Source: Streptomyces spirodelae
GTDB lineage: Bacteria > Actinomycetota > Actinomycetes > Streptomycetales > Streptomycetaceae
Assembly (NCBI RefSeq): GCF_017676385.1
Contig: NZ_JAFFZN010000002.1
Location: 62,001-126,000, forward strand
Direction of reading: 5' to 3'
Length of the DNA: 64,000 bases
How positions within the stretch are numbered: the stretch's first letter is position 1; each line of letters opens with the position of its first letter. Below, in pieces: positions 50,920-60,585 of this stretch. The notes under the pieces are model-generated. The model worked only from the letters and a program-made list of their open reading frames with translations. It was not told the origin of the DNA and made no database searches. A program made the position numbers and the translations under genes.

Positions 50920-51675
50920 TCAGCCCGTACGCCGCCGGAAGAGCGCCGCGCACACCGGCAGTGCCACCGCCAGCAGTCCCAGGCACCAGGCGAGCGCCAG
51001 CCAGGGGCTGTCACCGGTCGGCTGGTCCAGGAGCAGGCCCCGCAGGGACTCGATGACAGGGGTCACCGGCTGGTTCTCGGCGAAGCCGTGCAGCCAGTCC
51101 GGCATGGTGTCGATCGGCACGAAGGCGCTGCTGGGGTAGGGCAGGAAGAGCATCCCGAAGGTGAATCCGCCCGCCGCCTCCGGGGACTTGGCCAGCAGCC
51201 CCGCTGCGGCGCCCAGCCAGGAGAGCGTGGTGATGTAGAGCAGCAGGATGCCGCACGCGGCCAGCCAGTCCACCACGCCCGCGTGCGGCCGGAAGCCGAT
51301 CGCGAAGGCGACCCCCAGTACGGCGCTGGTGGCCGCGGCGTTCCGTGCCACGCTCGCCGCGACATGTCCGGTCAGCACGGCGGTGGGGCTGGTGTCCATC
51401 GAGCGGAAGCGGTCGATGATGCCGTTGGTCATGTCGTCGGAGACGGTGGTCGCCGTCATCGACGCGCCGTATCCGGCGCACAGGATCAGCACGCCGGGCG
51501 CAACATAGGTCACGTACGTCCCGGTGCTCGTCTCGATGGCCCCGCCGAAGAAGTAGACGAACACCAGCATCAGCATCACCGGCAGCACCAGCGCCGTGAT
51601 CACGGCGTCCGGGTTGCGCCGGGTCAGCCGCACGGACCGGCCCGCCAGTACCGCGTAAGCCGTGTAATCACTCAT
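50920..51675 (-). CDS. ABC-2 type permease (DrrB-like)
   Basis: 251 residues with six hydrophobic segments; TVSDDMTNGIIDRFRSM and FLPYPSSAFVPIDTMP are DrrB-family motifs. Partner of the overlapping ATPase gene (start eight bases inside it). Together they form an exporter for a drug, antibiotic or lipid. Confidence 0.92.
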   Translation of the reverse strand: MSDYTAYAVLAGRSVRLTRRNPDAVITALVLPVMLMLVFVYFFGGAIETSTGTYVTYVAPGVLILCAGYGASMTATTVSDDMTNGIIDRFRSMDTSPTAVLTGHVAASVARNAAATSAVLGVAFAIGFRPHAGVVDWLAACGILLLYITTLSWLGAAAGLLAKSPEAAGGFTFGMLFLPYPSSAFVPIDTMPDWLHGFAENQPVTPVIESLRGLLLDQPTGDSPWLALAWCLGLLAVALPVCAALFRRRTG

Positions 51676-52609
51676 GGGTCAGCTCCAGGAAGACGTCGTC
51701 GAGGGTGGCGCTGTGCAGCGCGAAGCGGGCGACCTGTTCGCGGGTGGGGTCCAACTCGTCCAGCAGCGCCCGCACATGGGCCGCGCTGCCGTCGGTGGCC
51801 ACGCCCAGCACCAGCTCCTCCGGTGCCCGGTGCAGGGCCCGTCCGCCCAGTCGGCCGACCAGCGCCTGGTAGGCGGCGCTTCCCGCCATCGTCAGGTCCA
51901 GGCGCTGGGCCGTGACCGTCTTCTTCAGCTCCTCGGGTGTGCCCTCGGCGCGTATCCGGCCCCTGTCCAGCACGGCCACCCGGTCGGCCAGCTGGTCGGC
52001 CTCCTCCAGATACTGCGTGGTGAGGAAGACGGTCACACCCGCCCCGGCCAGCGAGCCGACCGTCGCCCACATCGTGCGGCGGCTGCGCGGGTCGAGCCCC
52101 GTTGTCGGCTCGTCCAGGAAGACCACCTCGGGGTCGCCGACCAGCCCGGCTGCGATGTCCAGCCTGCGCCGCATTCCGCCCGAGTAGGTGGACACCCGGC
52201 GGTCCCCTGCCCCGGTGAGTGCGAACCGCTCCAGCAGCTCCGCCGCGCGGCGGCGTGCCGCCGCGGGTGAGCGGCCGCGCAGCCGGGCCATCATCCGCAG
52301 GTTCTCCAGCCCCGTCTGCTCCTCGTCGAGCGCCGCGTACTGCCCCGTGAGGCTGATGGCGCGGCGCACCCGGGAGCGGGCGGCGACCACGTCGTGCCCG
52401 GCCACGGTGGCCTGCCCGGTGTCGGCCCGGGCGAGCGTCGCCAGGATGCGCACGGTTGTGGTCTTGCCGGCCCCGTTCGGCCCCAGTAGTGCGAAGACGC
52501 TGCCGCGCCGCACCTGCAGGTCGAGCCCCTTGAGCACGGGCACGGAGCCGTACGCCTTGCTCAGTCCGCGCGTCTCGATCGCCCAACTCGGCCTTGGTTC
52601 CCGGTGCAT
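51668..52609 (-). CDS. ABC transporter ATP-binding protein (DrrA-like)
   Basis: 313 residues. Walker A GPNGAGKTTT, signature YSGGMRRRLDIA, Walker B VVFLDEPTTGLD, and the DrrA C-terminal extension (ATLDDVFLELTHE). Daunorubicin-resistance type; gene ends overlap the permease. Divergent from a TetR-family regulator, which probably represses it. Confidence 0.94.
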   Translation of the reverse strand: MHREPRPSWAIETRGLSKAYGSVPVLKGLDLQVRRGSVFALLGPNGAGKTTTVRILATLARADTGQATVAGHDVVAARSRVRRAISLTGQYAALDEEQTGLENLRMMARLRGRSPAAARRRAAELLERFALTGAGDRRVSTYSGGMRRRLDIAAGLVGDPEVVFLDEPTTGLDPRSRRTMWATVGSLAGAGVTVFLTTQYLEEADQLADRVAVLDRGRIRAEGTPEELKKTVTAQRLDLTMAGSAAYQALVGRLGGRALHRAPEELVLGVATDGSAAHVRALLDELDPTREQVARFALHSATLDDVFLELTHE

Positions 52610-52652
52610 GGCACATCCCCCCTCTTCCGTTGTCTTCTGTGTAGTCCGTACG

Positions 52653-52688
52653 CGCTACTGCGTATGCCGTAAACGCTACTGCGTATGC
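52653..52688. promoter_or_regulatory. 21-bp-spaced direct repeats in the TetR/ABC gap
   Basis: CGCTACTGCGTATGC occurs at 52653-52667 and 52674-52688, exactly two helical turns apart, within the 130-bp divergent gap. Smaller dyads (TACGC/GCGTA at 52649-52664) overlap. Candidate operators for the TetR-family regulator at 52740. Confidence 0.7.
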
Positions 52689-52739
52689 TATACACGAGTC
52701 CGGTGGTCACCGGCAACCCGAAAGGCGGAACGGCACACG

Positions 52740-53513
52740 ATGGCGAAGCGGGAGCAGCAGTCCCCCAGCGGCCTCCCGGCAGGCGTGGCCGCCGCTTGGG
52801 GCCTCAAGGAGCGGCCCGGCAAGGGGCCGGCGCGCGCGCTCGACGTGCGGCGGATCGTCACCGCCGCGATCGGTGTCGCCGACGCCGAAGGGCTGGCCGC
52901 GGTGTCCATGAGCCGCGTCGCCACCGAGGTCGGCGTCTCGACCATGGCGCTCTACCGCTATGTCGCGGGCAAGGACGATCTGCTGATCCTCATGGAGGAC
53001 GCGGCCATCGGCTCCCCGTCTCCTGGCCCCCCGGCGGGGGAGGGCCTGCGCGCGGGCCTGGCGCACTGGGCCGGTGCCTACCGCGACGTCCTACGGGACC
53101 ACCTGTGGATCGTCCGCATCCCCATCGGCACCCCGCCGCTCTCCCCGCACAATGTGGAGTGGATGGAGCAGGCGCTGGCGTATCTGCGGGGCACGGGGCT
53201 GAACGCCGAGGAAAAGCTGGGCGTGCTGATCACCGTGAGCGGCTATGTCCGCAGCAACGTCTCGTTGCTGGCGGACATCGATGAGGCGACCCGTGCGGCG
53301 GCCACTACGTGGGAGGGCGTCGAGCGCAGCTACTGGGGGTTGCTGACCGAGCTCACCTCGGCCGGGGACTTTCCGGCCATCCGCGAGCTGCTGGCCTCCG
53401 GCGAGCTGTCCGACAGCGCGGAGTCCGCCGACTCGGAGGGTACGGCCGACTTCGAGTTCGGGCTCGGCTTGATCCTGGACGGCGTGGAGGCGCTTACCGC
53501 TTCACGGCGCTGA
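52740..53513 (+). CDS. TetR-family regulator of the adjacent ABC exporter
   Basis: 257 residues from ATG 52740. The HTH is AVSMSRVATEVGVSTMALYRYVAGKDDLL near residue 60; the C-terminal part follows the TetR_C_1 pattern seen in regulators of efflux pumps. A stretch of Ser/Glu/Asp near residue 225 is unusual but does not disrupt the fold. Divergent from drrAB-like genes with direct repeats between, so it most likely represses them until the exported drug binds. Confidence 0.92.
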   Translation: MAKREQQSPSGLPAGVAAAWGLKERPGKGPARALDVRRIVTAAIGVADAEGLAAVSMSRVATEVGVSTMALYRYVAGKDDLLILMEDAAIGSPSPGPPAGEGLRAGLAHWAGAYRDVLRDHLWIVRIPIGTPPLSPHNVEWMEQALAYLRGTGLNAEEKLGVLITVSGYVRSNVSLLADIDEATRAAATTWEGVERSYWGLLTELTSAGDFPAIRELLASGELSDSAESADSEGTADFEFGLGLILDGVEALTASRR

Positions 53514-53526
53514 GGCGTTCTGGGGA

Positions 53527-53656
53527 GGGGCTGCCCTTGCTGCCCGTCGCAGACTGCGGGTGCGCTGTCGGCTGCGCGCGCAGTTCGAGTCCGGGGGAGC
53601 AGGGCGGGCAAGCGCAGCCCCCCCATGCCGGGCACCCGGAAATCGCGGGGCAAGTA
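53527..53656. repeat. Degenerate copy of dispersed element
   Basis: Contains CTGCGGGTGCGCTGTCGG and CGCGCAGTTC as in the copies at 13.3 and 41.3 kb. Noncoding, between the TetR gene and the zur stop. A T-loop-like GTTCGAGTCC at 53582 has no matching tRNA arms. Confidence 0.5.
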
Positions 53657-54070
53657 TCAGTCCGCGGCGGCACACTCGCCGCACGTGCCGAAGATCTCGA
53701 CCGTGTGGCCCACATTGACGAAGCCGTGTTCGGCCGCGACCGAGGCGGCCCACTTCTCCACCACGGGGCCCTCGACCTCCACGGCCTTCCCGCAGGCGCG
53801 GCAGACCAGATGGTGGTGGTGGTCGTCACTGTGGCACCGCCGGTAGACGGCCTCGCCGTCGTCGGTGCGCAGTACGTCGACCTCGCCCGCGTCGGCGAGG
53901 GACTGGAGGGTGCGGTAGACCGTGGTGAGCCCCACCGAGTCACCCCGGTGTTTGAGCATGTCGTGCAGTTCCTGCGCGCTGCGGAACTCCTCGACCTCGG
54001 CGAGTGCCGCGGAGACGGCGGCGCGTTGCCGGGTCGACCGGCCGCGTACAGGGGGACCTGCGGTGGTCAC
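53657..54070 (-). CDS. zur: Zinc uptake regulator Zur (Fur family)
   Basis: 137 residues from GTG 54070, giving MTTAGPPVRGRSTRQRAAVS, with AAGGAG seven bases upstream. Winged-helix domain (SVGLTTVYRTLQSLADAGEVD), His-rich DDHHHHLVC and two CxxC pairs (CRACGK, CGEC) for structural zinc. With zinc it represses zinc-import genes. It sits immediately downstream of znuB on the same strand, and the Zur box at 56966 heads the import operon. Confidence 0.95.
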   Translation of the reverse strand: MTTAGPPVRGRSTRQRAAVSAALAEVEEFRSAQELHDMLKHRGDSVGLTTVYRTLQSLADAGEVDVLRTDDGEAVYRRCHSDDHHHHLVCRACGKAVEVEGPVVEKWAASVAAEHGFVNVGHTVEIFGTCGECAAAD

Positions 54071-54177
54071 GCTCTGGCTCCTTACGTTCGTCGGCTCCGG
54101 GGAGGCGCCGAGGCGGCTGAGGCCCGGTGCGGCGTTCGCGGCCACCCATTGTGCCAGGCGCCCCCCACGAGCGGGTA

Positions 54178-55110
54178 TTACACCCTGCTCGGGCGGTCCA
54201 CCGACCCCGTGCCGTCGCCGGCGCTCTCGTTCCCGTCCGCTACCAGGGTGCCCCCTCCCGGCCCTGTGGGGACAGTCCTGTCCGCGTCACGTGCTGCCCT
54301 GCGCCGGGCCAGCGGCGCGGCGAGCACCGTGACGAGAGCGAAGAGGGCGATGGCGATGACGACGATGCTGGCGCCGGGCGGTACGTCGGCGTAGTAGGAG
54401 GTCACCGTGCCGGAGAGGGTGACGGCGACCCCGAAACCCATCGCCGTGCCCAGCGTGACGGCGAAGCCGCGGGTGGCCTGCTGGGCGGCGGCCACCGGGA
54501 TCACCATCAGCGCGCTGACCAGCAGCAGCCCGACCACCCGCATCGCCACCGTGACGGTGACCGCGGCCGTCACGGCCAGCAGCAGGTTGAGCAGCCGCAC
54601 CGGCAGCCCCGTCACCCGCGCGAACTCCTCGTCCTGGCAGACGGCGAACAGCTGGCGCCGCAGGCCGAGCGAGACGAGCAGCACGAAAGCGGACAGGCCG
54701 ACGATGGCGGCGATGTCCTGTGGCGAGACGGTGGTGATGGAGCCGAAGAGATAGGTGGTGAGGTTGGCGTTCGAGCCGTTCGGCGACAGGTTGATGATCA
54801 GTACGCCGCCCGCCATGCCGCCGTAGAACAGCATCGCCAGGGCCACATCGCCCCGCGCCTTGCCGTACCAGCGGATGAGCTCCATCGAGATGGCTCCCAG
54901 CGAGGCGACGAGCACGGCCATCCACACCGGGTTGGTTTGCAGCAGGAAGCCCAGCGCCACACCGCTCAGCGCCACATGGCCGATTCCGTCGCCCATGATC
55001 GCCTGGCGGCGCTGGACGAGGTAGATGCCCACGGCGGGTGCGGCGATGCCGACCAGCAGCGCGGCGAGCAGCGCGCGCTGCATGAAGCCGTAATTCAGCA
55101 TCTCGATCAT
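54178..55110 (-). CDS. znuB: Zinc ABC transporter permease
   Basis: 310 residues from ATG 55110 (MIEMLNYGFMQRALL), with about eight to nine membrane spans and the family motif IMGDGIGHVALSGVALGF. A 30-residue polar tail at the C-terminus looks disordered. Overlaps znuC by four bases, so the zinc importer genes form one unit. Confidence 0.94.
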   Translation of the reverse strand: MIEMLNYGFMQRALLAALLVGIAAPAVGIYLVQRRQAIMGDGIGHVALSGVALGFLLQTNPVWMAVLVASLGAISMELIRWYGKARGDVALAMLFYGGMAGGVLIINLSPNGSNANLTTYLFGSITTVSPQDIAAIVGLSAFVLLVSLGLRRQLFAVCQDEEFARVTGLPVRLLNLLLAVTAAVTVTVAMRVVGLLLVSALMVIPVAAAQQATRGFAVTLGTAMGFGVAVTLSGTVTSYYADVPPGASIVVIAIALFALVTVLAAPLARRRAARDADRTVPTGPGGGTLVADGNESAGDGTGSVDRPSRV

Positions 55111-55907
55111 GAGAACAACCCCGTCTCGATCTTCGGCGCCGCCTCGGCGGCGGGTACGGAGCCGTGCGGGTGGCAGGCCAGGTCGTGCAGCCGGTCGGGG
55201 TTGTCCACCCACTCGACCTGGCCCTCCCGCAGCACCACGGCGTGGTCGATCAACGGTGCGAGCGGGCCGAGTTCGTGCAGTACCAGCAGCACCGAGGTGC
55301 CCCGCTCCACCTGTTGGCGCAGGGTGTCGGCCAGCACCTCCTGGTTGGCGACGTCCACACCCGCCAGCGGCTCGTCCATGATCAGCAGCTCGGGCTCGGC
55401 GACGAGGGCGCGGGCGATCAGCACCCGCTGGTGCTGGCCGCCGGAGAGCGCCTCGACCGGGTCCCGCATCCGCTCCGCCATGCCGACCAGCTCCAGCGCG
55501 TGCCGCACCGCGGCCTTGTCCTCGCGGCCCAGCGGCCGGAAACGGCGCCGGGCCAGCCGGCCGGCCGAGACGACCTCCCGCACCGTCGCCGGGACCCCGG
55601 CAGCGGCGGTGGAGCGCTGCGGAACGTAACCGAGCCGGTGCCAGTCCCGGAACCGCGCGAACGGGGTGCCGAAGAGCTCCAGTTCACCGCCGGTCAGCGG
55701 CACCTGACCCAGCACGGCACGGATGGTGGTGGACTTGCCCGAGCCGTTGGCGCCCAGCAGTGCGACCGTCTCGCCGCGCCCCACCGTCAGATCCACTCCG
55801 CGCAGCACCGGCCGCCCGCCCAGCGCGGCCGTGGCACCGCGCAGGGCGACGGCAGGCGGTGCCTCGGCTATGCCGGCGCCGTCCTGGGCGGCTGTCGTCC
55901 TCGTCAT
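55107..55907 (-). CDS. znuC: Zinc ABC transporter ATP-binding protein
   Basis: 266 residues. Walker A LLGANGSGKST, signature LSGGQHQRVLIARALV, Walker B LLIMDEPLAGVD. Powers zinc import with ZnuB and ZnuA. Starts 53 bases after the znuA stop. Confidence 0.95.
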   Translation of the reverse strand: MTRTTAAQDGAGIAEAPPAVALRGATAALGGRPVLRGVDLTVGRGETVALLGANGSGKSTTIRAVLGQVPLTGGELELFGTPFARFRDWHRLGYVPQRSTAAAGVPATVREVVSAGRLARRRFRPLGREDKAAVRHALELVGMAERMRDPVEALSGGQHQRVLIARALVAEPELLIMDEPLAGVDVANQEVLADTLRQQVERGTSVLLVLHELGPLAPLIDHAVVLREGQVEWVDNPDRLHDLACHPHGSVPAAEAAPKIETGLFS

Positions 55908-55960
55908 GCCTCACGTCCTCACTACGCGGCGGGCCACTACGTGGCGGGCTCCGTCCCGGC

Positions 55961-56953
55961 TCACTTCGCGCCGAGAGCCGTCTCGAGCGCGGTCAGGTTC
56001 TGGTGCATCACCGAGAAGTAGTCGTCCTTCTTCGGGTCCTTGATGGTCTCCAGGGGGCTGAGCACCGCGGTCTTGAGCCGGAGGTCGCCCGCAAGAGTCT
56101 TGGCGGTCTTGTCGCTGGCGTCGTTCTCGAAGAAGACGGTGTCGACGTGGTCCTTCTTGGCGACCTCGTGCAGCTCCTTGAGCCGGGAGGCGCTGGGCTC
56201 CGACTCCGGGTCGATGCCGGCGACGGCCTCCTGGTGCAGACCGTACCGCTCGGCGAGGTAGCCGAAGGCGGCGTGCGTGGTGATGAAGGTGTCGGTCTTC
56301 TTGTTCTTCAGACCGGCCTTGAAGTCCTTGTCGAGGGTCTTGAGCCGGGAGACGAGTTCCGCTGTGTTCTTCTTGTACTCGCCCTTGTGGTCGGGGTCCG
56401 CCTTCTGGAGCTGCTTGCCGACCCCCTTGGCGACCTCGGCGTAGCGCACCGGATCGAGCCAGATGTGCGGGTCGCCCGCCGCGTCCTCGCCGTGGTCGTG
56501 GCCCTCGTGCTCGCCGTGGTCCTTCTCGTGCCCGTCGTGGCCCTCCTCGCCGTGCACATCGGTTCCGTGGTCCTCCAAGTCGGTGTAGGAGGAGGCTTCC
56601 GCGATGTTCTTGACGCCCGACTGCTCGACCGCCTCGTCCACGGCGGGCTGCAGCCCCTTGAGGTAGACGACCATGTCCATCTCGCTGAGCTCCCCGGTCT
56701 GCTTGGGGCTCAGCTCCAGGTCGTGGGGCTCGGTGCCGGGCTTGGTGAGGTTCTGGACGTCGACGTGGTCCCCGCCGATCTGCTGGGCGAGGTAGGCCAT
56801 GGGGTAGAAGGACGCGGCCACCCGCACCTTCCCGTTGCTCCCGCTGTCGCTGCCGCAGGCGGCGAGGGGGAGGGAGGCGAGAGTGAGCGCGCCGACTGCG
56901 GCGCCGGTGCGTATGAGCCGACGGGGGCGGGGACCGATGTTCATGACACTCAT
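55961..56953 (-). CDS. znuA: Zinc ABC transporter substrate-binding lipoprotein
   Basis: About 330 residues. Signal peptide with lipobox ASLPLAACGS. Cluster A-I fold with metal ligands in EPHDLELS (His near 75), a His/Asp/Glu-rich loop (DVHGEEGHDGHEKDHGEHEG and on) typical of zinc-binding ZnuA, then DPHIWLD, THAAFGYLAERYG and FFENDASDKT. Starts possible: GTG 56959, ATG 56953, ATG 56944. The Zur box lies 13 bases beyond ATG 56953, so repression would block the start region. Confidence 0.93.
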   Translation of the reverse strand: MSVMNIGPRPRRLIRTGAAVGALTLASLPLAACGSDSGSNGKVRVAASFYPMAYLAQQIGGDHVDVQNLTKPGTEPHDLELSPKQTGELSEMDMVVYLKGLQPAVDEAVEQSGVKNIAEASSYTDLEDHGTDVHGEEGHDGHEKDHGEHEGHDHGEDAAGDPHIWLDPVRYAEVAKGVGKQLQKADPDHKGEYKKNTAELVSRLKTLDKDFKAGLKNKKTDTFITTHAAFGYLAERYGLHQEAVAGIDPESEPSASRLKELHEVAKKDHVDTVFFENDASDKTAKTLAGDLRLKTAVLSPLETIKDPKKDDYFSVMHQNLTALETALGAK

Positions 56954-56965
56954 TTTCACCGAAAT

Positions 56966-56980
56966 TGGAAACGATTGTCA
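56966..56980 (-). promoter_or_regulatory. Zur box upstream of znuA
   Basis: On the minus strand TGACAATCGTTTCCA, close to the Zur inverted repeat TGAAAAT-N-ATTTTCA. In a 216-bp gap with glyS on the other side. Expected to shut off znuACB when zinc is sufficient. Confidence 0.82.
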
Positions 56981-57000
56981 ACTAGAGCTTTGCGCTCCGT

Positions 57001-57036
57001 GATCACGACACGGATCACGACACGGATCACGGCACG
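57001..57036. repeat. 12-bp tandem repeat
   Basis: GATCACGACACG at 57001-57012 and 57013-57024, then GATCACGGCACG at 57025-57036, between the znuA promoter and glyS. Confidence 0.9.
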
Positions 57037-57175
57037 TGCGCGGAAGGGATGATCCGGGACGGTCCCGATGACACCGGGCGGACGGCTCCGGCCGAATCCG
57101 GAACCGATTTGCCGCGCCCCCTACGGCCCCCAGTAATCTGAGGTATTCCGTCTCGTCGTCAATGAAGAGAGCACC

Positions 57176-58558
<1,383 letters not shown>

Positions 58559-58586
58559 GCCGCTGCCCTCATGGCGACGAGGCCGA

Positions 58587-58616
58587 GGCCCGGCACCCCG
58601 CACGGGGTGCCGGGCC
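58587..58616 (+). terminator. Hairpin after glyS
   Basis: GGCCCGGCACCCCG (58587-58600) CA CGGGGTGCCGGGCC (58603-58616): 14-bp perfect stem, flanked by A/T pairs, in the convergent gap with the methyltransferase gene. Confidence 0.9.
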
Positions 58617-58650
58617 TTCGCGCTTCACCTGTCCGTTCACCTGTCCGCCT

Positions 58651-59391
58651 TCACGTATCCGTGGTGCGGCGCAGCGCCATGCACACGAAGCCGAAGCTCT
58701 CCCGGTAGCCGTGCAGCCACTCGTCCCGGTGCCGGGCCGCGGCCCGCAGCGCCTCGGCGCTGTCCGGGTGTTCGGGGTGGTCCAGCGCCCAGCGGGAGAG
58801 GGAGCCGGTCCAGTTCCACTCGTAGTCGTCCAGCTCGTGCCGTGTGGAGAGATGGGCGTACACCGGCGTCCAGCCCTCAGCGGTGACCTTCTCGACCGTC
58901 CCCGCCAGATCCTCGTACTCGCCCAGCGTCTCCCGCGCCCACCGGCTCGGCTCCCGCTCCCAGTACGCGTCCCCGACCAGCACGGTGCCGCCGGGCGCCA
59001 GGTGCCGGAGCGCGGCGTCCAGGGTGGGCAGCAGTCCGCCGAACGCGTGCGTCGCGCCCACGCTGAGCACCGCCTCGAACGGGTGCGGCGCCTCGAACGC
59101 CGCGGCTTCGCCACGGTGCAGGGTCAGCCGCCCGTCGACCCCCGCCTCCTCGGCCGCACGCCGGGCGCGCTCCAGCGCCTCTGCGGAGACGTCCACCCCC
59201 GCCGCCGTCACGCCGGGCCGCTGTCCGAGTGCGCGGATGAGCCACGCCGCCGACCCGCACCCCAGATCGAGCACGCGCGCGTCGTCCCGTACGACCGCAC
59301 GGGTGAGCAACCGCCCCACGGAGTCGTCATCGAGCGGGGCCGCGATGGGGTGGTCGGCGTGTGCGAGGAGGGATCGCGTCTGTCTGTCCAT
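58651..59391 (-). CDS. SAM-dependent methyltransferase
   Basis: 246 residues from ATG 59391 (MDRQTRSLLAHADHPIAAPL). Motif I VLDLGCGSAAWLIRAL near residue 45 binds SAM; GVDVSAEALERARR and APGGTVLVGDAYWERE are later Rossmann motifs. Substrate unknown; resembles small-molecule or protein methyltransferases in class I. No close operon partner; the pseudogene upstream is not related. Confidence 0.9.
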   Translation of the reverse strand: MDRQTRSLLAHADHPIAAPLDDDSVGRLLTRAVVRDDARVLDLGCGSAAWLIRALGQRPGVTAAGVDVSAEALERARRAAEEAGVDGRLTLHRGEAAAFEAPHPFEAVLSVGATHAFGGLLPTLDAALRHLAPGGTVLVGDAYWEREPSRWARETLGEYEDLAGTVEKVTAEGWTPVYAHLSTRHELDDYEWNWTGSLSRWALDHPEHPDSAEALRAAARHRDEWLHGYRESFGFVCMALRRTTDT

Positions 59392-59420
59392 CCGGGCACT
59401 GTGACAGAGGGGCGCTCCGG

Positions 59421-60046
59421 TCACCCCTCGTTTTTCGAAGGCTTGTCGAAGGCGGTCGTGCCCAACTCGAAGTCGAACGGCGGAGGGAGATGCAAAGTCT
59501 TGCCGAATTGGCACGTCTTGCGTGTCCTGTACCCCTCGGGCGCTGGGTCTGAAAAGACAGAGACGGCCTGCGCTTGCATGTCGAGCAGCAAATAGACGGC
59601 TACGCCTGCCTTCGCGTAGACCAACAACTTGTCGCTCCAGTCCACGTTGCGTGTTGTCGCCGAGCTCAACTCGGCGACGAGTACGAGGGCTTCACCATCG
59701 GTGTAGCGTGCCTCGGTGTCGAATGCCTTCTCGGAGGCGACGAAGACGTCAGGCCCGAAGGCGCGTTCCTGGTCCGGGAAGGTGAAGAGGTAGGGGGAGC
59801 TGTCCACGATCGTCCCCGTGGGGACATGCGGTTCCAACTGGGCACGCAGGGAGCGCATCGCCCGCAGGTAGTACCCCTTCGACCACGGTTCGACCACGGC
59901 GACATGACGATGCTTCCCCCGATGATCTCCGCCCGGTATCCCTCGGGCACTTCCATGGTCAGGAGTGTCCGGAACAGCGCGTCGAAACTGCCGTCCGGTT
60001 CCTCGGGGGTCTCTGTGGCCGTCGGTCGTTCAAGCAACACTGTCAT
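59421..60046 (-). pseudogene. Uma2-family endonuclease gene, frameshifted by an 11-bp duplication
   Basis: N-terminal part from ATG 60046 (GGAAGG upstream) reads MTVLLERPTATETPEEP and on to IIGGSIVMSPWS, the start of a Uma2 (PD-(D/E)XK-like) protein; its remaining body, SKGYYLRAMRSLRAQL ... AFGPDVFVASEKAF ... VLVAELSSATTRNVDWSDKL, continues in another frame to the stop at 59421. The break is at a tandem 11-bp duplication, TTCGACCACGG (59878-59888 and 59889-59899); removing one copy restores a continuous frame. The gene is thus recently inactivated or phase-variable. Uma2 proteins are abundant in streptomycetes, of uncertain function. Confidence 0.88.
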
Positions 60047-60148
60047 GATGCGCCTTCCAGGTGCGGTAAGCCGCTAGCAACTCACCGTAGCCAGGCGTAC
60101 CGACAATGTGAGCGGATCACCCGGTGGGGTCCCTCGAAGGGGTGCGTT

Positions 60149-60487
60149 TCAGGCGGAGGCGGCCTTGAGAACCGCATCCAGCAGGCCCGGGAAGCGGGCT
60201 TCCAGGTCGGTGCGGCGGAGGCAGTTGATCTTTGCGGTGCCGCGGTAGCACTGGTTGATCACGCCCGCTTCGCGCAGGACGCGGAAGTGGTGGGTGCTGG
60301 TCGAGGCGGTTACCGGCAGTTCGACCTGGGAGCAGGTGGCTCCGCTGCCATCGCCCTCGCCGTAGGGGTCCAGCGCGGTGACGATGCGCAGCCGTATCGG
60401 GTCGGCGAGTGCGTGCAGCACTGCTTCCAGGCGGATCTCCTCGCGCCCCGGGTGCGGGAGTTGGCGTACGGGGGTTGTCGTCGGCAC
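60149..60487 (-). CDS. ArsR-family transcriptional regulator
   Basis: 112 residues from GTG 60487. The winged helix contains LADPIRLRIVTALDPYGEGD and ELPVTASTSTHHFRVLREAG. No ArsR-type metal motif ELCVCDL is present, so it senses something else. Divergent from an old-yellow-enzyme-family gene, a pairing common in actinobacteria; probably controls it. Confidence 0.9.
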   Translation of the reverse strand: MPTTTPVRQLPHPGREEIRLEAVLHALADPIRLRIVTALDPYGEGDGSGATCSQVELPVTASTSTHHFRVLREAGVINQCYRGTAKINCLRRTDLEARFPGLLDAVLKAASA

Positions 60488-60494
60488 GCCTTCA

Positions 60495-60550
60495 TAGTAC
60501 GGCAGTCATCGAAATTTGACAGGTGTCGTACTACGGCGGCTATCGTACTA
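60495..60550. promoter_or_regulatory. TAGTACG/CGTACTA repeats in ArsR/OYE gap
   Basis: TAGTACG (60495-60501) and CGTACTA (60527-60533) are inverted; CGTACTA recurs at 60544-60550. Candidate ArsR-type operator between the divergent genes. Confidence 0.6.
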
Positions 60551-60585
60551 AGCGCCGTACCGCCCCACCCCGATTGGAGAGCGCT

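Noticed and set aside
53577..53592. GTTCGAGTCC resembling a tRNA T-loop
   Set aside because: No cloverleaf arms or anticodon stem fit around it; the sequence belongs to the dispersed intergenic element.
59878..59899. Programmed frameshift in the Uma2 gene
   Set aside because: No slippery heptamer or pseudoknot; an exact 11-bp duplication explains the shift.
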